The position numbers and the translations under genes are program-made. The notes under the pieces were generated by a model, which ran no database searches, had not been told where the DNA came from, and saw only the letters and a list, made by a program, of their open reading frames with translations. 64,000 nucleotides of DNA, taken from contig NZ_BPUO01000002.1 of NCBI RefSeq assembly GCF_022179805.1, positions 1-64,000 on the forward strand. Reading direction: 5' to 3'. Positions 17,248 to 24,125 of this stretch are shown piece after piece. Positions within the stretch are counted from its first letter, which is position 1. Every line of letters starts with the position of its first letter. This DNA is from Cupriavidus pauculus (GTDB lineage: Bacteria; Pseudomonadota; Gammaproteobacteria; Burkholderiales; Burkholderiaceae).

Positions 17248-18150
17248 TCAGAGGAACACGATCAGCGCGACGCCGCCGATGATCAGGCCGAACTTCGTCA
17301 CGTAGTACACCTTCTTGTTCCACGCCTTGAAGCGGCGGCGATACTGGCCGCCCAGCCATACGAAGCGGAACAGCTTGTTGATGGCACCGGTCTGGTCGTT
17401 CTCGTCGTTCGGCGAGCTGGCGGCCGTCATGACCTTGCGGCCCATCCAGTGATTGACCGCCTTGGCCCAGCCAAAGCGCATCGGACGTTCGATGTCGCAG
17501 AACAGGATCAGGCGATCGGTCTCGCTGCGGTTCTCGGCCCAGTGCAGATACGTTTCGTCGAACACCACGCCCTGCCCGTCGCGCCAGCTATGGCGCTCGC
17601 CATCCACTTCGATGAAGCAGCGGTCGTCGTTCGGCGTGGACAGGCCCAGGTGGTAACGCAGCGAACCGGCAAACGGGTCGCGGTGCGGATTGAGCTTGCC
17701 GCCCGGCGGCAGCTCGGCGAACATCGCCGCCTTCACCGACGGCATGTCGCGCAGCAGCGCCACCGTGTTCGGGCACAGCGTTTCGGCGGACGGATGCTGG
17801 GCTTCGTACCACTTCAGGTAGAACCGCTTCCAGCCGTACTTGAAGAAAGAGTTGAAACCGGCGTCGTCGTTCTTGTCGGCGGCCTTGATCTTGCGCATCG
17901 CGATCAGCGCCAGGCCCTCGTCGCGAATTTGCGGCCACGCGGCGCGCAGCTTTTCCAGTTCAGGAAAGCGGTCGACCGGGATGTACGGCGTGCGCGGCAC
18001 ACCCGAGAACATGTACATGAAGCAGTTCACCGGAGCCACCAGCGCCGAGTGGTCCAGCATCTGACGCATGAGCGGCAGCCTTACCTTGCCGCGGAAGTGC
18101 ACATACAGGATGGCACCCAGGTAGGCCGCGACGATTATCCATTTGATCAC
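17248..18150 (-). CDS. Aspartyl/asparaginyl beta-hydroxylase family protein (LpxO-like)
   Basis: 300-residue Fe(II)/2-oxoglutarate dioxygenase anchored by an N-terminal membrane helix (WIIVAAYLGAILYVHF) and ending in a second hydrophobic segment (GLIIGGVALIVFL). The iron ligands are visible as His156 in NPHRDPF and His203 in YLHWAENRS, with RYHLGL between them. Layout and length fit LpxO, which 2-hydroxylates a lipid A acyl chain on the inner face of the inner membrane; peptide hydroxylation is the alternative. The start is GTG at 18150 with GGAGG eight bases upstream; there is no suitable ATG. Confidence 0.82.
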   Translation of the reverse strand: MIKWIIVAAYLGAILYVHFRGKVRLPLMRQMLDHSALVAPVNCFMYMFSGVPRTPYIPVDRFPELEKLRAAWPQIRDEGLALIAMRKIKAADKNDDAGFNSFFKYGWKRFYLKWYEAQHPSAETLCPNTVALLRDMPSVKAAMFAELPPGGKLNPHRDPFAGSLRYHLGLSTPNDDRCFIEVDGERHSWRDGQGVVFDETYLHWAENRSETDRLILFCDIERPMRFGWAKAVNHWMGRKVMTAASSPNDENDQTGAINKLFRFVWLGGQYRRRFKAWNKKVYYVTKFGLIIGGVALIVFL

Positions 18151-18282
18151 CCGAAATTCCTCCAGGACATACACCGCCCCTGTCTGCCTGCAATCGAAGG
18201 CCCCGGGCGGAAAACGCAGTATTTTAGCCAATCGGCGACGTCCACGCATGGTGTGATGCGTGGGTCGCTTGACAGTTTGCGT

Positions 18283-18594
18283 TCAGGATTGTCCGCGCGA
18301 GCGGCGGGAGATCCGGTCGATCAGCACACTCGCATCCTCTGCCTTGCCCTGCAACGTCAGCAACCGCGCATTGAGCACGATGTTTTCCAGCACGAGCTTG
18401 GCCGTGGACGCCCAGAGCGTGGCCAGCAACGCTTCCTGCGATAGTCCCGAGGACTCCAGTTCGGTAGACCGCTCGGCAATCAGCTTGCAGGCCACTGCGC
18501 GCAGCTTCTCGTCGTCGAAAGGCAGATTGGCGTAGTCGATGGGGTCGGCCTTTTCCACCTCCACCATCAGTTGCAGCAGCATATCTTCGGTCAT
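18283..18594 (-). CDS. Small unrecognised protein
   Basis: 103-residue acidic, mostly helical protein with no signal peptide, membrane segment or metal motif. AGGAG lies seven bases before the ATG at 18594 and the composition is that of a real gene. It sits 36 bases after the DUF2252 gene and may be in its operon. I do not recognise the family. Confidence 0.6.
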   Translation of the reverse strand: MTEDMLLQLMVEVEKADPIDYANLPFDDEKLRAVACKLIAERSTELESSGLSQEALLATLWASTAKLVLENIVLNARLLTLQGKAEDASVLIDRISRRSRGQS

Positions 18595-18630
18595 GGGCAC
18601 GCTCCTGGAAGATGCGGTCGGGTCAATCTG

Positions 18631-20043
18631 TCATACGTTGAAATCGGCGGCCATGTCGGCATCGGTGCGCGCCTCTACCCGCCCCGCGCGGCATGCGCTC
18701 ACGAAGGTGTCGTAGTCGCGCTCCACCTGGTCGGCATAGGCGTTCGCGTAGCTGATCATCGATTCGGCCATGCGGTCGCTGGTACCCAGGTAGCCGCTGA
18801 TTTCGGCCGCCAGGCCGCCGGCCTTGGCATGGGCGCGGGCCAGCACCCAGCCGCACACCCGGCCGTAGGCGGCCAGCATGTTGGTGTCCATCAGTTCGAT
18901 GTCGGCCGAAAATTTCATGTCGCGAAGCTGGCGGATATAGAAGTGGCGGCCGAACGGACCCTTGGACCAGCCCAGGAACAGGTCGCTGGCGGCCTGCATC
19001 AGGCGCTGCCCTTCCACCACGCGGCGTCCTTCGTGCGTCACCGCCGGCGACTTGAAGTAACGCGCCACCACCGACTTCGTGGCTTCCTTCACCTGCAGGA
19101 AGAGCGGCTTGCCATGGCTGTCGATCATCAACTGGACCATGCAGCGCGTGCCAACACTGCCCACACCCACCACCTTGAACGCCATGTCGTGGAGCTTGAA
19201 ATGCGACAGCAACTCGCGGCGATCCGGGGCCAGCGTCGACACGTAATCGCCAAAGCACTTTTCCACGATAGCGCGCGGATTGTCGACGCCGATCCAGTCA
19301 TCGCCCGGATCGAACAGCGTCTGCGCGCCGCGCACGTGGAACACCGCCGGTGGTGCGTCGAGAATGCGCCAGCGATCGCCCTCGAACTCGGACAGCTTGG
19401 GCAACAGCGATTCGTGCGTACGCTCGGCCGCACGCTCCATGGCGCGACGGATACGTTTCTGGATCTCGGGCTCGCTCGAGGTCTCGAGCAGCCGCTCGAA
19501 CGTGATGCGGTCGTACCAGGTCTCCAGGATGCCCATCTCCGCATACTCGGCCATGCGGTTGCGGTAGCTCGTGACCACTTCGAAGACGAGGTTGTCGGCC
19601 ACGTCGGCGTCATGGCGCAGATGGCGCGCCGCCACCAGGAAACTGGCCACCAGACGCTTCAGGTCCCATTCCCAGGGGCCTGGACTGGTTTCGTCGAAGT
19701 CATTCAGATCGAATAGCAGCGCACGCTCGGGCGTGGCGAATCCGCCAAAATTCGACAGGTGGCAATCGCCGCAGATCTGATGAATGATGCCGGAGTTGGG
19801 GGTTCCCGCCAGGTCGTGGGCCTGCAGGATGGCGCTGCCACGAAAAAACGCGAAGGGCGACGCAATCATCCGTCCGTAGCGCAGCGGAATCAGTCGCGCC
19901 ACACGTCCGGCGCTACTCTCGGCCAGCAGGCGAATGGGGTCTCGGTCGACATTGCCGATCGATTCGTGTGCGCGTCGCGGCACCTTCTGCCGCAAGGCCT
20001 TGCCTTGCTCTACCCGCTCTTCCAGCTCTGCCACGATTCCCAC
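18631..20043 (-). CDS. DUF2252 family protein with protein-kinase-like fold motifs
   Basis: 470-residue protein matching DUF2252 throughout (opening ERVEQGKALRQKVPRRAH, then RYGRMIASPFAFFRGSA). ICGDCHLSNFGGF, with Asp93, His95 and Asn98, resembles the Brenner motif of aminoglycoside phosphotransferases, and LLFDLNDFDE shortly after resembles the Mg-binding DFD element, so a kinase-like fold is plausible; no substrate is known. The best start is GTG at 20043, four bases after GGAGG; the 49 in-frame codons before it look non-coding. Confidence 0.85.
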   Translation of the reverse strand: MGIVAELEERVEQGKALRQKVPRRAHESIGNVDRDPIRLLAESSAGRVARLIPLRYGRMIASPFAFFRGSAILQAHDLAGTPNSGIIHQICGDCHLSNFGGFATPERALLFDLNDFDETSPGPWEWDLKRLVASFLVAARHLRHDADVADNLVFEVVTSYRNRMAEYAEMGILETWYDRITFERLLETSSEPEIQKRIRRAMERAAERTHESLLPKLSEFEGDRWRILDAPPAVFHVRGAQTLFDPGDDWIGVDNPRAIVEKCFGDYVSTLAPDRRELLSHFKLHDMAFKVVGVGSVGTRCMVQLMIDSHGKPLFLQVKEATKSVVARYFKSPAVTHEGRRVVEGQRLMQAASDLFLGWSKGPFGRHFYIRQLRDMKFSADIELMDTNMLAAYGRVCGWVLARAHAKAGGLAAEISGYLGTSDRMAESMISYANAYADQVERDYDTFVSACRAGRVEARTDADMAADFNV

Positions 20044-20297
20044 ATCGCCTCCACGCCCGTCGGGCCCAGGACACGTCAGATTTTGTGCAGCATGTGCAAC
20101 CACGCTAAGACAAGTACAACAGCTTGTCAATTTGGTGCCGCGCATTGGTGCGTCGAAGGACTGAGGCACCACATACAACGCGTCGATCACTTCTGCAAAC
20201 GTCTGATAAAAATCAGACGCCGGCCTACAAAAGCGTCACAACTAACCGTGTAAGCTGTGGTCTCAATTTCGCATTGCCAACGAGAAGAGCAACATTC

Positions 20298-20585
20298 ATG
20301 ACCAAGCGATTTCTTGCTGCCATGCGTCAATACGTATGGTTCAAAGGGGTAAAGCATCATGTGGTCCAGGGCGTCGAAGCGCTGGGCGAACTGCTGAAGT
20401 CCCCGTCCGTCGCGGCCCGTGCAGTGGCCGCCATTGTTTCCGAGACCGAACACGGCGTTCAGGTGTGGGTGTCCTATTTCGGGAAGCCGATGGACCCGCA
20501 TACCAACTATGTGCTGTGGCCCACACGCGCACTGCAGCCTGCCCGGCGCATCGCCAACCCGCCCCAATTGCCGCCGCGCCTGTAG
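20298..20585 (+). CDS. Small unrecognised protein
   Basis: 95-residue basic protein with an aromatic start (MRQYVWFKGVKHHVVQGVEAL) and no signal peptide. The start is set at the ATG at 20298, preceded by AGAAGAG; longer frames upstream overlap the promoter of the divergent DUF2252 gene. It precedes another small gene by 48 bases. No family recognised. Confidence 0.55.
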   Translation: MTKRFLAAMRQYVWFKGVKHHVVQGVEALGELLKSPSVAARAVAAIVSETEHGVQVWVSYFGKPMDPHTNYVLWPTRALQPARRIANPPQLPPRL

Positions 20586-20633
20586 TCGCGACGATCTTCT
20601 TTCAGTGTTCGTATTGTTCGCCAAGGAGCCACC

Positions 20634-20897
20634 ATGCCCGAACCGCAACATGATGAAGCACTGGTCAACAGCTTTCTGGAGCGCATCTCGGCGTTGTCCG
20701 TCAGCGCCTTCGACGGTGCCGATGTGAACCAGGAACTGACGCAACTGATGAATGAGGCCGCGCGTGCGTGTGGCTCGGGCGGTAACCTCGCCGTCCTGAC
20801 ATCGCGCCTCAAAGCCCGCGCCGAAGCGGCCGAGCGTGAAGGCCAACCCCAGGTCCGCGATACGTTCCAGCGCGCGGCATCGCTGATCAAGGCCTGA
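20634..20897 (+). CDS. Small helical unrecognised protein
   Basis: 87-residue helical, acidic protein with an AAGGAG ribosome site six bases before its ATG. No cysteines apart from one, no membrane segment. A clear terminator follows, so it ends the short operon that starts at 20298. Family not recognised. Confidence 0.6.
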   Translation: MPEPQHDEALVNSFLERISALSVSAFDGADVNQELTQLMNEAARACGSGGNLAVLTSRLKARAEAAEREGQPQVRDTFQRAASLIKA

Positions 20898-20933
20898 CCT
20901 TCCCGGCCCTCTTTCCAGACACTGATTTGTCCG

Positions 20934-20964
20934 ACGCCCCTCCCCCATCAGGAGGGGCGTTTTT
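20934..20964 (+). terminator. Terminator after the small-gene pair
   Basis: ACGCCCCTCC (20934-20943) pairs with GGAGGGGCGT (20951-20960), followed by four Ts. Confidence 0.9.
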
Positions 20965-21063
20965 CGCTGTGGCATTCGCGCTAAAGCGATAGACATCACA
21001 TGCGCTTTACGTGACCATTAAGGCCCTTCTGGCCTGACGGTACTCCGCGCCGTCCACGTGAAC

Positions 21064-22143
21064 ATGCATCGCGCAGCGATCAGGATTCTCATCGCCACGA
21101 TCGTGGCTGCCGGCCTCGTATTCGGAACCATCTACGCGGTGATACGAGGGCCGGACCGCACCGACGAGTACAAGGACATCCTGACCCGGTACCGGCTTGC
21201 CGAGATGTCGCGCGAGGCTTTCAAGAATCGCGAGCTCGTGACACAGCTCGACGCCCTCAAGCGCGAACCGTGCGACAAGCAAGCCGCCTGGAAACTCTCT
21301 CACGCACTGCTGGCCAGCCAGCTGCGGCGTGAAGCCGCGACGTTGCTGACCGAATTCCCAAAACAATGTGACGCACCGAATGGCTTCCTGCTCGAGGCCA
21401 TTCCCGTACTGCGATCAATCGGTGATCTGGAGACAGCCAGGCAGACCGCCGACAGGCTGCTGGAACTGTCGCCCGGCTCCGACGTGGCATTGCTGGCGCG
21501 CGCGCAAGTGCTTGGCGCCCAAAAGCAACATGCCGCGGCGCTGGCCGACTACGAGGCCATCATCAAGTCGAGTTCGGCGCCGTCGCGACTGACATCGTCG
21601 GTGTTTGTCGGCGCAGCGGAGGCGCAGTCTGGCCTCGGCGAACCGTGCAAGGCCGCGGCGTTGCTCACAGCATGGATCGATTACGATCCCGCGCGCCGCG
21701 CGTCACCGCAAGCGAAGGCGGAACTGGATCGGTACACGGAAGCTGGCCATTGCGAGGCAAGGGTCGCGCCGACTGCGGAATCATTCGCGCGCAAGACCAG
21801 CGGCGTCATTCTCGTCAGGGCGACGATCAACGGGCATGAGGGCAAATTCGTGGTGGATACGGGCGCGAGCTACGTGGCACTGAATCAAGGATTTGCCCGA
21901 CGCGCTGGCGTGCCGAACACGGGCCGCGCGGTCACCATGGAAAGCGCGAATGGCCGGCACTCCGACATCCTGACCCAGGCCGACAGCGTGTCAGTGGGCA
22001 AGATGAAAACCACCGACGTGGCCGTCATCATTCGGACGAATGGGGATCTTGGAAACGGAATCGACGGCCTGCTGGGCCAGTCGTACCTGTCACGCTTTCA
22101 CGTAGCGATCCAGCCTGACCGCTGGTCCATCGGGCCGCGCTGA
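21064..22143 (+). CDS. Membrane-anchored retropepsin-like aspartyl protease with TPR-like region
   Basis: 359-residue protein. Residues 8-28 form one membrane helix, placing the rest in the periplasm. A helical repeat region of about 170 residues (ETARQTADRLLELSPGSDVALLARAQVL) looks like TPR units. The C-terminal part is a single-domain retropepsin: catalytic D265-T-G in KFVVDTGASYVALN and the late GIDGLLGQSYLSRF, as in the bacterial clan-AA family. Such proteins act as dimers. Substrate unknown. A GTG at 21058 could also start it; no clear ribosome site is seen for either. Confidence 0.82.
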   Translation: MHRAAIRILIATIVAAGLVFGTIYAVIRGPDRTDEYKDILTRYRLAEMSREAFKNRELVTQLDALKREPCDKQAAWKLSHALLASQLRREAATLLTEFPKQCDAPNGFLLEAIPVLRSIGDLETARQTADRLLELSPGSDVALLARAQVLGAQKQHAAALADYEAIIKSSSAPSRLTSSVFVGAAEAQSGLGEPCKAAALLTAWIDYDPARRASPQAKAELDRYTEAGHCEARVAPTAESFARKTSGVILVRATINGHEGKFVVDTGASYVALNQGFARRAGVPNTGRAVTMESANGRHSDILTQADSVSVGKMKTTDVAVIIRTNGDLGNGIDGLLGQSYLSRFHVAIQPDRWSIGPR

Positions 22144-22167
22144 AGCGCGAAGGAAACGCGGAAAACA

Positions 22168-22197
22168 AAAAGGGCCACACGTATGTGTGGCCCTTTT
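22168..22197. terminator. Terminator between the protease gene and tRNA-fMet
   Basis: 13-bp stem (22168-22180 with 22185-22197), loop GTAT, A-run and T-run on opposite arms; serves the protease gene on plus and the tRNA on minus. Confidence 0.9.
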
Positions 22198-22205
22198 CGA
22201 AAACC

Positions 22206-22282
<77 letters not shown>

Positions 22283-22405
22283 TCTGAAGAAAGAGATTAT
22301 GCAGCAATCCGGGGCATCGTGCAAGCTTTTATGCACCATGCATAAGAAAAGGCCCCCGGCGTGTGCCTGGGGGCCTCGGTGCGCAATGCACTCGACCATC
22401 GCACG

Positions 22406-22651
22406 CTATGCGCGACGCCGCAAGTTTCGGGCTGCTTCGGCCTCGATGTTCCTCACTGTCTGCGCCACATAGCGATTCACGTGATCCAGCGCTTCGAGCT
22501 TGGTATCGAACGGCTGCTGCGGAAATGGATTGTGGCGAGCAATGAGCACCTCACCGTCCTCGCGCCGAATGATCTCGATCAGGATGGCCCACTTGTCCCT
22601 GGGCAGGACGATCACTTCGTAGACAATCTTGAACCCATCGTATTCGCTCAT
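22406..22651 (-). CDS. Small unrecognised protein
   Basis: 81-residue protein with alternating strand and helix pattern (FKIVYEVIVLP, KWAILIEIIRRE, then LEALDHVNRYVAQ). No membrane segment or known motif. The start is set at MSEYDG (22651), with GGAG upstream. Similar in size and position to its neighbour at 22816-23094 but not similar in sequence. Family not recognised. Confidence 0.55.
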   Translation of the reverse strand: MSEYDGFKIVYEVIVLPRDKWAILIEIIRREDGEVLIARHNPFPQQPFDTKLEALDHVNRYVAQTVRNIEAEAARNLRRRA

Positions 22652-22815
22652 GGCACGTGCTCCTTGTTCTGCTGCTGGCACGCACGGCGGCGCGCCTCAG
22701 TTCAAGACTAGGAGTCATGCCCCGATCCACGAATGATCTGGGTCAAGCAAAAATCAATGAGGCCTGATATGAGCCATTGCACGCGGCGCAAGGAACTTGG
22801 GCCAGCATCAAGGCT

Positions 22816-23094
22816 TCAGCGCGCAGGCCCCACCAGTTTGTCGATCAATGCATAGGCCGCGACGAATGCCGCCACTTCGGCTGCGTGGCGCGTGGCAAAG
22901 ACATGTGCGCCGCTCGCGAGCCGCTCGGTGTCGCCGGCGTCGGATGGATCCATGCCCTCTTGCGCCACCCGCACTTCGTAGCCCCATGTCTGCGTATCGC
23001 CCACACTGCCCGCCACCGCATCGTGATGCGAGGTCACCAATACGTAGGCATCCAATCCGCGATAGCCTTCCACACGCCAGTCTTCCTGCTGCAT
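22816..23094 (-). CDS. Small unrecognised protein
   Basis: 92-residue cytosolic protein, GGAGG seven bases before the ATG at 23094. Features: LDAYVLVTSHHD strand, a charged middle and a C-terminal helix HAAEVAAFVAAYALIDKL. No known motif. Lies between two tRNA genes. Family not recognised. Confidence 0.55.
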   Translation of the reverse strand: MQQEDWRVEGYRGLDAYVLVTSHHDAVAGSVGDTQTWGYEVRVAQEGMDPSDAGDTERLASGAHVFATRHAAEVAAFVAAYALIDKLVGPAR

Positions 23095-23266
23095 GAGTTG
23101 CCTCCGTTGGTGTCGAACGAAATCAGTTGGAGCCAGACGATGCGCGAGCGTTCCGCCGATCCACACATAGAGGATAGACAGCCGACAGGAGACGCAACAC
23201 GAGGCACAACGGAAACAAGGGAGGGGAAAAAGCGGGAAAAGCGGGGAAGAACGGAGGGGGAATGAA

Positions 23267-23296
23267 AAAAGGGCTTCCAGATCTGGAAGCCCTTTT
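23267..23296. terminator. Terminator after tRNA-Arg
   Basis: A perfect 30-base palindrome (15-bp arms) with AAAAGGG on one end and CCCTTTT on the other. A purine-rich tract (23211-23273) adjoins it. Confidence 0.85.
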
Positions 23297-23307
23297 CTCG
23301 TATAGGT

Positions 23308-23384
23308 TGGCGCGGCTGGCAGGATTCGAACCCACGACCCCTTGGTTCGTAGCCAAGTACTCTATCCAACTGAGCTACAGCCGC
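23308..23384 (-). tRNA. tRNA-Arg (ACG anticodon)
   Basis: 77-base tRNA with anticodon loop CTACGAA (ACG), 7-bp acceptor stem GCGGCTG/CAGCCGC and encoded CCA. The ACG anticodon would be edited to ICG in the cell (known for this isoacceptor). Confidence 0.97.
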
Positions 23385-23509
23385 AACCGAGAAAAGAGAT
23401 TATATAGAAGTTTTCAGTTTTGTGAAGCCCCTTGTGCGCATTTTTTCAATCGACGAGGGTCGAGCGGCGCAACTTCCTATAATCGAAGCCTCACGATGTG
23501 ATCCGGAAC

Positions 23510-24067
23510 ATGAACAAGGCTTTTGTCAAAGAGTCGTCCAACGATGACGACGAAGATCTTCCCGAGGGCGCCACACCGCTGCCCGCCGGCACCAAGAACT
23601 ACATCACCGCGGCCGGCTATCAACGCCTGCGCGACGAACTGATGCACCTGATCGACGTAGCCCGCCCCGACATCGTCCAGATCGTCTCGTGGGCAGCGTC
23701 GAATGGCGACCGCTCGGAGAACGGCGACTACCTCTATGGCAAGAAGCGCCTGCGCGAGATCGATCGGCGCATCCGCTTTCTGACGCGCCGCCTGGACAAG
23801 GCCGAGGTGGTCGATCCCTCATTGCAGGGCGACAACGACCAGATCTTCTTCGGCGCCACGGTCACCTATGCCAGCCAGTCCGGGGAAGAAACCACGATCA
23901 CGATCGTCGGCATGGACGAGGTCGATCTCGACAGCAACCACGTAAGCTGGATATCGCCGATCGCCAAGGCGCTGATCAAGGCGCGCGAAGGCGATACGGT
24001 GCCGCTGCGCACGCCGGCGGGCGTGGAGCAGATCGATATCCTGGAAGTGAAATACCCGGCGAAGTAA
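23510..24067 (+). CDS. greB: Transcription elongation factor GreB
   Basis: Stimulates transcript cleavage by backtracked RNA polymerase. The 185-residue protein has the GreA/GreB coiled coil with the acidic tip (ASNGDRSENGDYLYGKKRLREIDRRI) and the C-terminal FKBP-like domain (FFGATVTYA to EVKYPAK). The KKRLREIDRR form is GreB-like. An acidic N-terminal tail (SSNDDDEDLPEG) is added. The ATG at 23510 is chosen over a GTG 12 bases earlier. TATAAT at 23478-23483 is a likely -10 element. It is convergent with spoT. Confidence 0.95.
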   Translation: MNKAFVKESSNDDDEDLPEGATPLPAGTKNYITAAGYQRLRDELMHLIDVARPDIVQIVSWAASNGDRSENGDYLYGKKRLREIDRRIRFLTRRLDKAEVVDPSLQGDNDQIFFGATVTYASQSGEETTITIVGMDEVDLDSNHVSWISPIAKALIKAREGDTVPLRTPAGVEQIDILEVKYPAK

Positions 24068-24125
24068 GGCTGGTGAAACAAGGCTGGCGAAACCAGCGCG
24101 GCAACTAGCTTGCCGCGCCAGAGCC

